Part shown: piece by piece, positions 8,730 to 18,636 of the stretch
How the letters are laid out: the number at the start of each line of letters is the position of its first letter
Numbering within the stretch: the stretch's first letter is position 1
Assembly (NCBI RefSeq): GCF_002887815.1
Contig: NZ_PDHO01000031.1
Coordinates: forward strand, 1-60,776
DNA: 60,776 nucleotides
Direction: 5' to 3'
Origin: Mycobacterium sp. ENV421
Lineage (GTDB): Bacteria > Actinomycetota > Actinomycetes > Mycobacteriales > Mycobacteriaceae
Made by a program: the position numbers and the translations under genes
Notes under the pieces: model-generated
Databases searched by the model: none
What the model was told of the DNA's origin: nothing
Seen by the model: only the letters and a program-made list of their open reading frames with translations

Positions 8730-10015
8730 GCCGTCGCCTCGGCCATCTGCAGGACGGCACCTTCGATGCCGCGCTCGATGACCCGATCGGCGAATTCGTC
8801 GGCTGGGCAGCGGCCTTCTTCCACGTTGTGCACCAACCGCCGCATGGACTCGGATAATTCCGCGGGGGCCCGGTCGGCGACGAGCGCGACGCATCGGTTG
8901 GCGGCTTCGTAGAGGCGGTCGTCCTTGAGACCGACCCGCGCGGCAAGGTCCCACGCCGTCTCAACCGATTCGACGGCCTCGGCGGCCAGTTCGGCGAGGG
9001 CCGGGTCGTCGAGAAGGGTGACGACGAGGAACACGACTGCGGGCAGCAGATCGTCGGGCACGCTGTCGAGGTACCGGATTTCCAGCCAGCGGCGGGGGCG
9101 CACCGGCGGGAACAGCGTGGTCAGGTGGTAGTCGAGGTCGGCGGTGGTCGGGCGGCGATCGCCGAGCAGCACCAGTCCGTCGGCCCAGTCCGCGAACGGC
9201 ACGTGCTCGGTGACCGCGACGGGATCCGGGTTGTGCACCAACATCACCGGTGCCTTGAGCGCGTAGCGCGCCCAGTCAGTGCACGGATCGTCACCGCTGG
9301 CGCCCAGGACCGGCCCACAGCGCGCCGAGTCCAGCTGACTCCACACCCGCTGACGGGTTGACACCCAGCCGGTGAAGTCCCCGCCGAGCAACGGTGAATT
9401 CGCCGCGATCGCGATCATGGTGGGGCCGAGCGCATGGGCGAGCCGCACCCGCTCGGCCCAGCCGTCGCGGGGACCGGCGTCGAGGTTGATCTGGATCGAG
9501 GCCGTCGAGGTCATCATCGCCGCCCCTGCGCTGGCCGTCCCGGACGCGACGAAGAACTGTTCCATCGCCTCATAGCGGGCGCCGGGATTGACCCGATGCG
9601 GGCGGCGTAGCGGGTCGGCGCCGAGCAGCACCAGGCCGAGGCCGGCGTCGGCGAACGCCGAACACAACCTCGCCCGGTCGGCGGCCAGCGCGGCGATGGC
9701 CGGCACCGGGCCGTCGGCCGGCGGGCCGGACAGTTCGACCGCGCCCCCCGGTTCCACGGTGACGGCGCTGCCGCCGGGCAACGGTCCGACGGTGGCGATC
9801 ACGTCGCTCAGTTCCGACCAGCCCGGGCGGCGCAGTGGATCAGCCAGATCGAAGCAGTGCGCTTCGAGTTCCAGACCCACCCGACCGATCGGACCGTCGT
9901 CCAGTGAAGCGCCGGCGATGTGCAAGGCAGCCGAGGATGAGCTGTTCAGGACTCGTTCTTCGGCACCCGACCCGCAAGGTGCCCGGCCCGACTCCGAAGT
10001 GACGGCGAACGTCAT
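8726..10015 (-). CDS. egtA: glutamate-cysteine ligase EgtA
   Basis: Makes gamma-glutamylcysteine for the ergothioneine pathway. The 429-residue protein is a plant-type/GCS2-like ligase with GLELEAHCFDL near residue 49 (metal-glutamate site), TASIQINLDAG near residue 172 and RWLEIRYLDSVP near residue 318. ATG 10015 is chosen because GGAAG lies 9 bases upstream; ATG 10024 (432 residues) is an alternative but leaves no spacing to that site. First gene of the five-gene operon. Corresponds to Rv3704c. The 77 bp to the next upstream gene hold the likely promoter. Confidence 0.95.
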   Translation of the reverse strand: MTFAVTSESGRAPCGSGAEERVLNSSSSAALHIAGASLDDGPIGRVGLELEAHCFDLADPLRRPGWSELSDVIATVGPLPGGSAVTVEPGGAVELSGPPADGPVPAIAALAADRARLCSAFADAGLGLVLLGADPLRRPHRVNPGARYEAMEQFFVASGTASAGAAMMTSTASIQINLDAGPRDGWAERVRLAHALGPTMIAIAANSPLLGGDFTGWVSTRQRVWSQLDSARCGPVLGASGDDPCTDWARYALKAPVMLVHNPDPVAVTEHVPFADWADGLVLLGDRRPTTADLDYHLTTLFPPVRPRRWLEIRYLDSVPDDLLPAVVFLVVTLLDDPALAELAAEAVESVETAWDLAARVGLKDDRLYEAANRCVALVADRAPAELSESMRRLVHNVEEGRCPADEFADRVIERGIEGAVLQMAEATA

Positions 10016-10092
10016 GACATCCATCTTCCAGACCGCACCGACAAGTTTCGTCGATCCGCGGCTGACCCGTTGATGACGTTCACCCGACCTCG

Positions 10093-10734
10093 CTATAGAC
10101 CCAATGTGTTCTGCATGGCGCCGGCCAGTACGTTCACCGCCGGCCCGCCGTTGCCGGACTGGCAGACCTTGGCCTGCAACAGCACGTTTTCCCGCAACCG
10201 CGTCTGGGTGAAACACCGCCGATCGGTATCTGCTTCCTGTTTGACCCACACCGCGTCGGTGGCCGTCGGGGCAGCACCGCCGAACGACCACACCTGAGTT
10301 GTTCCGTCGGCGAGGTGCATGGCGGTGGTCTGACCGGCGCACCCGACCGTGCGGTCGACGACGCGGTGGTACGCACGGGTGGCGGCGTCGACGGTCGCAA
10401 ACACCCCGACGGCCTGTTTGACCAGGTGGTTCTGGTCGGTGGCCGAGGTCTGCGTGACCGCGCTGTTGAACGACGCAAGGTCGGGATCGTTGAACACCTC
10501 GGGCAGCCCGATGTCGGCCCAGTTGTTGCAGACCGGCAGATCGACCCAGAACCCCTGCACCGGGTCGGTGCTCACTGCCTCCCACGTCATCGGTGCTCCG
10601 ACGATGTTGCCAACCGAGCCTTTGGCGAGCACGGCGTATGAGACCACGCCCGGGTCCGCCGGCCGGGCCTGCGCCGGAGCGGCCGCGACTACGCCCGCTG
10701 CCAGCACAGCGGCCGCCGCTGCGGCGGTGCGCAT
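10093..10734 (-). CDS. exported PknH-type sensor domain protein
   Basis: A 213-residue secreted protein: an alanine-rich signal peptide (MRTAAAAAAV...AAPAQARP, cleavage near residue 23) followed by a PknH_C-like extracellular domain. Four cysteines at LPVCNNW, VGCAGQ, RRCFTQ and KVCQSG fit the two disulfides of that fold, and the spacing and QNTLGL ending fit the family. No kinase part is present. Likely periplasmic or surface-attached ligand binder; the ligand is unknown. It starts 5 bp after the ohr stop and is therefore in an operon with it. Corresponds to Rv3705c. Confidence 0.82.
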   Translation of the reverse strand: MRTAAAAAAVLAAGVVAAAPAQARPADPGVVSYAVLAKGSVGNIVGAPMTWEAVSTDPVQGFWVDLPVCNNWADIGLPEVFNDPDLASFNSAVTQTSATDQNHLVKQAVGVFATVDAATRAYHRVVDRTVGCAGQTTAMHLADGTTQVWSFGGAAPTATDAVWVKQEADTDRRCFTQTRLRENVLLQAKVCQSGNGGPAVNVLAGAMQNTLGL

Positions 10735-10739
10735 CACCC

Positions 10740-11168
10740 TCAGACCTTGGCGGTCAGCGTGACGTCGATATTGCCGCGGGTCGCTTTCGAATACGGGCAC
10801 ACCTGGTGAGCCTTGTTCATCAGGTCCTCGGCCTGACTCTGTTCGAGTCCGGGGAGGTAGCCGATGAGGTGGGCGTTGATGCCGTACCCGCCGTCGGCGT
10901 CCTTGCCGAAGCCGACCTGCGCGGTGATGCCCGACGCACTGTCGAGTCCGATCTTCTCCGAGCGCGCCACCAGTTGCAGCGCGCCCAGGAAGCAGGCGGC
11001 GTAACCCGCCGAGAACAGTTGCTCGGGGTTGGTGCCCTCGCCGCTACCGCCCGCTTCCTTGGGCGGCCTGGTGTCCAGATCGATCCGGTTGTCCGACGAC
11101 TTCACGTGGCCGTCACGCCCGCCGCCGCTGGCCGTCGATTCCGCGGTGTAGATGACCTCGATGCTCAT
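10740..11168 (-). CDS. ohr: Ohr/OsmC-family organic hydroperoxide reductase
   Basis: Thiol peroxidase that reduces organic hydroperoxides. The 142-residue product has the two catalytic cysteines in GYAACFLGAL and HQVCPYSKATRGN, and the family opening IEVIYTAESTASGGRDG (with an extra G). The start ATG 11168 gives the usual family length; the upstream in-frame ATGs would add 11 residues. Followed at 5 bp by the PknH-type sensor protein gene. Its neighbours (catalase, ergothioneine genes) make this an oxidant-defence block. Confidence 0.92.
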   Translation of the reverse strand: MSIEVIYTAESTASGGGRDGHVKSSDNRIDLDTRPPKEAGGSGEGTNPEQLFSAGYAACFLGALQLVARSEKIGLDSASGITAQVGFGKDADGGYGINAHLIGYLPGLEQSQAEDLMNKAHQVCPYSKATRGNIDVTLTAKV

Positions 11169-11251
11169 GACTTCGATCATGCCAGGCCGCGAGATCGACA
11201 TGAAGGTCGTGAAAATTCACCCGATCACAACCCTCATGTCGATGTCGGCTG

Positions 11252-12700
11252 CTAGCCGGTGTTGCCTCGCACGCCTTCCTCGATCTTCTTGCCGAGGTCG
11301 GCATCGATGTTGCTCCAGTACTCGAACACCCGGGACAGCACAGGCTCCTTGACACCTTTGGATACGTGACCGATGACGTTGTGCGCCAACCTGTCTCGGG
11401 CATCGTCGTCGAGAACTTCCCGGACCAGGGCGCCGGCCTGACCCCAGTCGTCATCGTCTTGACGAAGGGCGTACGCGGAGCGGACCATATCTCCGTCCGA
11501 GGCCCAGTGCACCTCAGCCGCACGCGCGGGATCGGCCTGCGGACCACCCATCGAGTTCGGCGCGTACACCGGATCGGTCACGTTGTGCATCCGCATCGCA
11601 CCGTCTTTGGAGTAGCTATGCACTTCGACTCTCGGCGTGTTGACCGGGATCTGCTTGTAGTTCACCCCGAGCCGGTGCCGATGGGCGTCACTGTAGGAGA
11701 AGCCACGTGCCAACAGCATCTTGTCCGGGCTCAATCCGGTACCGGGCACGATGTTGTTTGGTTCGAAAGCAGCCTGCTCGATCTCGGCGTGATAGTCGGT
11801 GACGTTGCGGTTCAACGTCATTCGACCAACTTCGTGTAGCGGGTAATCGCTGTGCGGCCACACCTTGGTCAGGTCGAACGGATTGAACCGGTACGTCTTG
11901 GCGTCCTCGAACGGCATGATCTGGACGTGCAGAGTCCAGCTCGGGAAGTCGCCGGCCTCGATGGTGTCGAAGAGGTCGCGCTGGTGGTAATCGCCGTCGC
12001 TGCCTGCCAATTCGTCGCCTTCCTCCTGCGTGAGGAATTCGATGCCCTGGTCGGTCTTGAAGTGGTATTTCACCCAGAACAACTCGCCGGCCGCGTTGAG
12101 CCAGCTGTAGGTGTGGCTGGAGTAGCCGTTCATGTTTCGCCAGGACTTCGGGATGCCGCGGTCACCCATCAACCAGGTGACCTGGTGTGCGGATTCCGGT
12201 GAAAGCGTCCAGAAGTCCCACTGCATGTGGTGATCCCGCAGGTTCGACGACTGCAGGCGCTTCTGAGAGCGGATGAAGTTCTGGAACTTGATCGGATCCC
12301 GCAGGAAGAACACCGGCGTGTTGTTACCGACGAGGTCGAAGTTGCCCTCGGAGGTGTAGAACTTCAGAGCGAATCCGCGGGGGTCACGCCAGGTGTCTGG
12401 GCTGCCGCGCTCGCCGGCGACGGTGGAGAATCTGGCCACCATGTCGGCTTTGATGCCGGGCTGCAGGAACGCCGCACGAGTGAACTTGCTGACGTCCTGC
12501 GTCACTTCGAACGTTCCGAACGCACCGCCGCCTTTGGCGTGCGGTTGGCGCTCCGGGATACGTTCGCGATTGAAGTTGGCCATCTGCTCGATCAGGTAGT
12601 GGTCCTGGAGCAGGATCGGGCCATCCGGCCCGACGGTCAGGGAATGTTCGAGGCTCGGCGCCGGTGCACCGGCATCTGTCGTCGCAAATTTCTCAGTCAT
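11252..12700 (-). CDS. katA: monofunctional heme catalase (clade 3)
   Basis: Disproportionates hydrogen peroxide. At 482 residues it is a small-subunit, clade 3 catalase. The distal histidine is H54 in PHAKGGGAFG; the distal asparagine lies in LVGNNTPVFF; the proximal heme tyrosine is in the RGFSYSDAHRHRLG signature. The start ATG 12700 has an AGGGGAG ribosome site 3-6 bases upstream. No regulator gene is adjacent and no obvious FurA-type box is seen in the 100 bp upstream. It is transcribed toward ohr but separated by 83 bp. Confidence 0.95.
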   Translation of the reverse strand: MTEKFATTDAGAPAPSLEHSLTVGPDGPILLQDHYLIEQMANFNRERIPERQPHAKGGGAFGTFEVTQDVSKFTRAAFLQPGIKADMVARFSTVAGERGSPDTWRDPRGFALKFYTSEGNFDLVGNNTPVFFLRDPIKFQNFIRSQKRLQSSNLRDHHMQWDFWTLSPESAHQVTWLMGDRGIPKSWRNMNGYSSHTYSWLNAAGELFWVKYHFKTDQGIEFLTQEEGDELAGSDGDYHQRDLFDTIEAGDFPSWTLHVQIMPFEDAKTYRFNPFDLTKVWPHSDYPLHEVGRMTLNRNVTDYHAEIEQAAFEPNNIVPGTGLSPDKMLLARGFSYSDAHRHRLGVNYKQIPVNTPRVEVHSYSKDGAMRMHNVTDPVYAPNSMGGPQADPARAAEVHWASDGDMVRSAYALRQDDDDWGQAGALVREVLDDDARDRLAHNVIGHVSKGVKEPVLSRVFEYWSNIDADLGKKIEEGVRGNTG

Positions 12701-12798
12701 CGTCTCCCCTATCTGGAGTCAGCACCTTTCAGAAGGCGTGTACCCAAGACCCGTTCTACTCTCCCAAAACGGTTCCGGGGCAATCCCTGAACAACAGG

Positions 12799-12834
12799 GT
12801 GCCCAGCGTCCCTGGGGGGTGGGACGCTGGGCAC
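12799..12834 (-). terminator. intrinsic hairpin after the Pro/Gly-rich gene
   Basis: A perfect 14-bp inverted repeat (arms 12799-12812 and 12821-12834, GTGCCCAGCGTCCC and its complement) with an 8-base loop, 14 bp past the stop of the gene at 12848-13303. There is no long U tract, as is common for mycobacterial hairpin terminators. It isolates catalase transcription from the upstream gene. Confidence 0.75.
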
Positions 12835-12847
12835 GTCTGCGGTGCGG

Positions 12848-13303
12848 TCAGGGACGCGGGGTCGGGGTGACGGTGCCGCCCGGACCTGCGCCACCCGGAC
12901 CTCCTGGCCCGAATCCGGGGCCGGCGCCCGGACCCTGGCTCTGCCCACCCGGGCCCCCGGGGCCCATCGGACCCCACGGTCCTGCGCCGGGCATCATCAT
13001 CCCGGGGCCGCCACCAGGTCCGCCCCGGTGGTGGAACTGTTGAGAGTCACCATCCCCGCGGTGGTGGTGCCAGCCGCCACCGCCGCCGCTGTGGCGGCCG
13101 AGGGCGAAGCCGGTGAAGAAGACTGCGCCGACGATGAAGACGGTGCCGGCGACGATCGCGACCCAGGCAACGGCCTGGTACAGCCGGTTGGGTCGGGTGG
13201 CGACGGGGACCGGGCCGTAGTAGGGCGGTGGCGGAGGCGGCGGGTCGAGAGTGGCGACAGGGCTGGTTGCGGGCTCGTCGGCCCGCTCGGGTGTTTCGGT
13301 CAT
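12848..13303 (-). CDS. Pro/Gly-rich single-span membrane protein
   Basis: A 151-residue protein: a proline-rich N-terminal tail (DPPPPPPPYYGPVP), one transmembrane helix at about residues 43-68 (VAWVAIVAGTVFIVGAVFFTGFALG), a His/Gly stretch (GGGGGWHHHRGDG) and a low-complexity C-terminal tail of GPG repeats. The proline-rich cytoplasmic part with one span is a frequent mycobacterial architecture without assigned function. The His cluster could bind metal, but that is only inference. Followed by the hairpin at 12799. Confidence 0.7.
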   Translation of the reverse strand: MTETPERADEPATSPVATLDPPPPPPPYYGPVPVATRPNRLYQAVAWVAIVAGTVFIVGAVFFTGFALGRHSGGGGGWHHHRGDGDSQQFHHRGGPGGGPGMMMPGAGPWGPMGPGGPGGQSQGPGAGPGFGPGGPGGAGPGGTVTPTPRP

Positions 13304-13455
13304 GAATCGATGATGCGAGCCCGCCGCCCAGTGCGGGTTAAGTACCGCCTTTGAGTTGGCTATGAATGGTGCACCCAGCGCTGCGCTACGGGACTAGACA
13401 GTTTTAGCGAACTTTGAAACTATGTTCCGAAAGTTGCGGTGAAGGAGTGTCCACT

Positions 13456-13698
13456 GTGTGGTTATACCTTTACCTGTCCGGCGTGCCGCTATTCGGATTT
13501 CTGGCTTGGATATTCTCTGATTCTGGCGAAGAAGGTGGCGCAGCACGAACCCACGAACGCCTTCCGCTGATTGTTGCGGCGGGAGTCCTGTGGCCGGTGT
13601 TGCTAATGGGAGTTGCCCAGATTCAAGTATTCCGAATACGAGCGAAGTTTCGTGCGTCACTAAAGCAGCCCCGCCAGAGCAGCTGGCGAGCCCCGTAG
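13456..13698 (+). CDS. small two-span membrane protein
   Basis: I do not recognise this gene. The GTG at 13456 has an AAGGAG ribosome site 8 bases upstream. The 80-residue product has two hydrophobic helices (about residues 2-19 and 38-58) separated by an acidic loop DSGEEGGA, and a basic C-terminal tail (RIRAKFRASLKQPR), consistent with a small inner-membrane protein. The local sequence is visibly richer in A and T than its neighbours, which may mean acquisition or relaxed selection. No neighbour is in the same operon. Confidence 0.5.
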   Translation: MWLYLYLSGVPLFGFLAWIFSDSGEEGGAARTHERLPLIVAAGVLWPVLLMGVAQIQVFRIRAKFRASLKQPRQSSWRAP

Positions 13699-13980
13699 AG
13701 CAACCACGAGCAGAATTATTGTGTTTGTCAATTACCTGTGAAGCGACGCGCTTCGCAGATACCGTTTCGGTTCTCGGGAGAAACCAGGCGCAGACTCATG
13801 GCAGCCAATGCCGCAATCGCCTTGACGTGCGCACGCTCGACCGGGTGCCACAACCCGGTACGCCGCGGCGCTCAGCGTGGTCAGTGGCGGGTCAGCGCGG
13901 ACACTAAGCCTGGGGCCATTCACCGCTGCACACGGCTTTGATGCGGTCGACGGCGCAGCGCACGCAGGTCAAGGAGGGAC
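13699..13980. other. gene-poor stretch
   Basis: No coding region with convincing start, ribosome site or composition. A short hairpin (GAAGCG/CGCTTC, about 13741-13755) is the only structure noted. Open frames here on both strands lack family features. Confidence 0.5.
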
Positions 13981-15129
13981 TCACCAGGGCTTGATCGGGT
14001 TCACCGCGAACTGCAGCACCCGGTAGGGCGCGCGGTCGCGCGGCGTGGTGTTCCACTGACTGACGAATACCCGCACCTCGTCGAGCGTCGAACCCGGCGA
14101 GATGTAGCCGCCGTACGGCTGCGCCAGCCGGTTGTCTTCCGGCGGCGGCAAGCTCTCCGCGGGGTCGGGCCAGTCGCCCGCTTGCACCACCGTCGTCACC
14201 GGCGCGGTTCCCAGACCCGTCGGGTCGTAGGCCACCCGCATCTCCATGTTCCCGGTGCTGGCGTTGAAGTAGGACAGCACCGGCTTTCCGTCGACCTCGC
14301 GCAGGCTCATCTCACCGATCTTGTCCGGCCATAACGGGGTTGGCGTCTTGTTCCAGCCGCCGCCCGGACCGGCCGCCCAGCCTTGCCAGCGCGCACGGTC
14401 GGTGAAGTTCTCTCGCGTGGCGCGGTAAAGCATCACCGGCCCGGACCGGTCGAAATTGTTGGCCACGATGTACACCCAGCCGGTCTGCGAGTCCGGTGTC
14501 GGGATCGGGTCGTAGTAGCCGCTGATCTGCGTCTGACGGCCGCCGGCGTAGGAGGCGGGCCGCTGCGAACCCGCGACGGTCTGCCAACCGCCTTGCCCGG
14601 CAACCGCTTTCACCAGCCGCGACGTCTGCGGTACCAGGTCTTTGGTGGTGGTCACCAGCAGATAGTTCTGCCGGTTGATCTGCACCACCCCCGCGGGCAG
14701 CTGCGAAGCACCCGGCGGCCGGGGGTCGGCCAGCAAGGGTTTGTCCACCCCGACGACGCCGGTGTAGCGGATGCCGCCGGGATCATCGACCGAGTCGCCG
14801 GCCACCCGCAGTGCGACCGGCGAGAACCACCCACCGAATCCGACGCCCTGGCCGGCAAAGCTGTCCCCGCAGATTTGGAGCAATTCAGTTGGGAATTCCA
14901 TGAACTCGCACAAGTCGGTGGCGCCTATGCCGTACTCGCGGGTCGGCGTCCCGGTGCCGGCGATCGGCCCGATCCGCACCACCTGGCCCGGCGCCAACGG
15001 CGCGAGGATCGGGTCAGGAGCTGGGCTCGGCGGATCGGCGATCGCCGGGGGCGCCAGCATCAGCGCCGAGATCGACGAAATGGCGCACGCCACTCGCAGT
15101 TTCACGCCCAAACGTCGGTTTCGGCGCAA
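13981..15129 (-). CDS. secreted DUF4185 protein, probable endo-D-arabinanase (GH183-type)
   Basis: A 382-residue exported protein with a signal peptide ending LAPPAIADPP near residue 32. The body carries the DUF4185 pattern: an early DLCEFMEFP/GDSFAGQGVG segment near residues 72-95 and repeated blade-like motifs (QTGWVYIVANNFDRSGPVMLYRA, YGGYISPGST, VFVSQWNTT), as expected for a five-bladed propeller glycan hydrolase. Positional match to Rv3707c. DUF4185 proteins have been reported as endo-D-arabinanases (family GH183), so a role in turnover of arabinogalactan or lipoarabinomannan is likely; the specific substrate is inference. Encoded 12 bp downstream of asd. Confidence 0.75.
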   Translation of the reverse strand: MRRNRRLGVKLRVACAISSISALMLAPPAIADPPSPAPDPILAPLAPGQVVRIGPIAGTGTPTREYGIGATDLCEFMEFPTELLQICGDSFAGQGVGFGGWFSPVALRVAGDSVDDPGGIRYTGVVGVDKPLLADPRPPGASQLPAGVVQINRQNYLLVTTTKDLVPQTSRLVKAVAGQGGWQTVAGSQRPASYAGGRQTQISGYYDPIPTPDSQTGWVYIVANNFDRSGPVMLYRATRENFTDRARWQGWAAGPGGGWNKTPTPLWPDKIGEMSLREVDGKPVLSYFNASTGNMEMRVAYDPTGLGTAPVTTVVQAGDWPDPAESLPPPEDNRLAQPYGGYISPGSTLDEVRVFVSQWNTTPRDRAPYRVLQFAVNPIKPW

Positions 15130-15141
15130 GGGGGACCAATC

Positions 15142-16176
15142 CTAGAGCTCGGCGGCCAGCAGCTCGGCGATCTGAATCGTATTGAGGGCAGCACCTTTTC
15201 GCAGGTTGTCACCCGAAAGGAACAGTGCGAGGCCACGGCCGTCCGGCACGCCGGGATCCTGGCGAATCCGGCCCACCAGGGTCTCGTCCACCCCGGCAGC
15301 AGCCAGCGGCGTGGGGACGTCGACCAGCTTCACCCCGGGGGCACCGTCGAGCAGCGCAGTGGCCCGCTCCGGCGAAATCGGCTCAGCGAATTCGGCGTTG
15401 ATCGACAGTGAGTGCCCGGTGAACACCGGAACCCGCACACACGTCCCGGACACGGCAAGCTCCGGGATGCCCAGGATCTTGCGGCTCTCGTTGCGCAGCT
15501 TCTGATCCTCGTCCGTCTCACCGGAGCCGTCGTCGACCAGTGACCCGGCCAGCGGAACCACGTTGAACGCAATCGGCGCAACATATTTCACCGGAGCCGG
15601 GTAATCCAGCGCCGACCCGTCGTGCACCAGCTCCTCGACCCCGGAGATCACCGCGCGGGCCTGGGTGGCCAACTCGTCGACACCGGCCAGCCCACTGCCC
15701 GACACCGCCTGATAGGTGGAGGCGATCATCCGCACCAACTGGGCTTCGTCGTGCAGCACCTTGAGCACCGGCATCGCGGCCATGGTGGTGCAATTCGGGT
15801 TGGCGATAATGCCTTTGGGCCGATTGCCCGCGTCACGCGCGAAGTTCACCTCGGACACCACCAGCGGCACCTCGGGATCCTTACGCCACGCCGAGGAGTT
15901 GTCGATCACGACCACACCGGCTGCAGCGAACCGCGGCGCCTGTACCCGCGACATCGTCGCGCCGGCCGAGAACAACGCGATGTCCAGGCCGGTGGGATCC
16001 GCGGCCTCGGCGTCCTCGACCTCGATCTCCTGGCCGCGGAACGGCAGCTTCTTGCCCGCCGACCGTGACGAGGCGAAGAACCGCACGCTGGTGACCGGGA
16101 AGTCCCGCTCCTCGAGCAGGGTGCGCATCACCTGGCCGACCTGGCCGGTGGCTCCGACAACACCGATGTTGACCAT
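15142..16176 (-). CDS. asd: aspartate-semialdehyde dehydrogenase
   Basis: Reduces aspartyl phosphate to aspartate semialdehyde with NADPH, in the lysine/diaminopimelate, threonine and methionine pathways. The 344-residue product opens with the nucleotide-binding VGATGQVGQVM and has the catalytic cysteine in NPNCTTMAAMPVL near residue 130. The gene begins 2 bp after the ask stop, forming the classic ask-asd operon. Corresponds to Rv3708c. Confidence 0.97.
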   Translation of the reverse strand: MVNIGVVGATGQVGQVMRTLLEERDFPVTSVRFFASSRSAGKKLPFRGQEIEVEDAEAADPTGLDIALFSAGATMSRVQAPRFAAAGVVVIDNSSAWRKDPEVPLVVSEVNFARDAGNRPKGIIANPNCTTMAAMPVLKVLHDEAQLVRMIASTYQAVSGSGLAGVDELATQARAVISGVEELVHDGSALDYPAPVKYVAPIAFNVVPLAGSLVDDGSGETDEDQKLRNESRKILGIPELAVSGTCVRVPVFTGHSLSINAEFAEPISPERATALLDGAPGVKLVDVPTPLAAAGVDETLVGRIRQDPGVPDGRGLALFLSGDNLRKGAALNTIQIAELLAAEL

Positions 16177-16178
16177 GA

Positions 16179-17444
<1,266 letters not shown>

Positions 17445-17539
17445 TGTCTGCCCTTTCGAAAGAGTGGGATGTCGGCTCTAAGGATAAGGGGTCGCAGCAC
17501 CTGCTTTTTCCGGCCCGATCGGCGCGTAACGTCGCGGCG

Positions 17540-18223
17540 GTGCCTGACCAACGCGCCGACCCGCTCCGCGAACGTCATGCCCGGACCCGGGTGCCGATCC
17601 ACCCGCCGATCGCCGACAGGTGGAGTCCGCGGGCTTTCGACCCCGACGCCGAGGTCACCTCGGAGCAGCTGATCGCACTGATCGAGGCGGCCCGGTGGGC
17701 CGCGACCTGGGGACATCGACAGCCCGTGCGCTTCGTCGTGGGGCGGCGGGGCGACGCGGCGTTCACCACGCTCACCGGGTTCCTGCGCCGCGGCAACAGT
17801 TACGCCCACGCCGCGGGCGCGCTGATCCTGGTGTGTGCCGACGAGGGCGAGGACGAGCGCACGGCGCTCTACGCGGCCGTGGATGCGGGTGCGGCCATCG
17901 CGAATCTGTCCGTCGAAGCCGTCGCCCGTGGCCTCATCGTGCATCCGATGGCCGGCTTCGACGTCGACGGTGCCCGCACCGCATTCAACCTGCCGGACGG
18001 GGTGCGCCCACTGGCGGTCGTGGCCGTCGGCGCTCTCGGTGACTATGCACAGTTGCCGCCGGAGATCGCCGAACGCGACGGCCGGCCGCGGGAGCGGCTG
18101 CCGCTCGAGGAGATCGTGCTCAACTGGTCAGGAGCATGGCCGTCGTCAGGAGCATGGCCGTCGTCAGGAGCAGGTCTTGCGCAGCTCGCCGAGCTTGGCG
18201 ACGATCCGGTCGTTGAGCAGTGA
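17540..18223 (+). CDS. nitroreductase-family protein
   Basis: A 227-residue flavin reductase-like protein. The opening IHPPIADRWSPRAFDPDAEVT and ALIEAARWAATWGHRQP are the usual nitroreductase FMN-binding entry, and VDAGAAIANLSVEAVARGL is the dimer helix that follows. The substrate is unknown. GTG 17540 is the chosen start. The last 30 residues are odd: the C terminus carries a duplicated GAWPSS hexapeptide made by an 18-bp tandem repeat, and the reading frame runs 60 bp into the 3' end of the convergent gene. The ancestral stop was probably lost or displaced. Confidence 0.8.
   Translation: MPDQRADPLRERHARTRVPIHPPIADRWSPRAFDPDAEVTSEQLIALIEAARWAATWGHRQPVRFVVGRRGDAAFTTLTGFLRRGNSYAHAAGALILVCADEGEDERTALYAAVDAGAAIANLSVEAVARGLIVHPMAGFDVDGARTAFNLPDGVRPLAVVAVGALGDYAQLPPEIAERDGRPRERLPLEEIVLNWSGAWPSSGAWPSSGAGLAQLAELGDDPVVEQ
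18128..18172. repeat. 18-bp tandem repeat at convergent gene ends
   Basis: Two and a half copies of TCAGGAGCATGGCCGTCG: units at 18128-18145 and 18146-18163, then a 9-base partial TCAGGAGCA to 18172. Each unit contains the last three codons of the minus-strand gene (TGC TCC TGA), so the repeat duplicates that gene's stop region. The plus-strand nitroreductase frame reads through it as GAWPSS repeats. Confidence 0.95.
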
Positions 18224-18607
18224 CATCTCGTAGACCTGAGGCGGCGCCGGGGCGCCGGGCGCGCGGTTCTGGGTCTGCGACCGCAGCGTCGGTAGCCCGC
18301 TGACGAACTGGTTGGCCAGCTGCGCCACCTCGGTGGCCTGGGCGGCCAACCCCGGATCGGTCACCTTCTGCGCCCGCTCGGCCAGGCCGTCGGCCCAGTC
18401 CTTGTAGGCGGTGTCCTCGGCGACGGTCGGCACACCCTCGTTGCCCTTGGAGTCGATCTTCGCCGCCTGAGATCGGCTGAAGTCCAGGAAGTCGATCACC
18501 GGCTTGCACTTCTCCGGCGGCCCGTCGAACCACTTCGAATAAATGGCGAAGCCGACCGCGATCACCACCACGGTGATGGTGAGGACCCAGCGCGGACGTC
18601 GGTGCAT
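18164..18607 (-). CDS. membrane-anchored exported protein, unknown function
   Basis: I do not recognise the family. The 147-residue product starts MHRRPRWVLTITVVVIAVGFAIY, a single N-terminal anchor, followed by a helical soluble domain outside the membrane. Cysteines at about residue 30 (EKCKPVIDFLDF) and near the C terminus (RKTCS) could form a disulfide. The start ATG 18607 puts the anchor at the N terminus. It is divergent from amt, with the GlnR-like sites between them, and its stop lies at the edge of the tandem repeat. Confidence 0.7.
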   Translation of the reverse strand: MHRRPRWVLTITVVVIAVGFAIYSKWFDGPPEKCKPVIDFLDFSRSQAAKIDSKGNEGVPTVAEDTAYKDWADGLAERAQKVTDPGLAAQATEVAQLANQFVSGLPTLRSQTQNRAPGAPAPPQVYEMSLLNDRIVAKLGELRKTCS

Positions 18608-18636
18608 GGTCGCCCAGCGTAGCGAAGCGTCAACGT

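Noticed and set aside
18128..18172. possible CRISPR-like array
   Set aside because: Direct tandem copies without spacers and only 2.5 units; no cas genes in the window.
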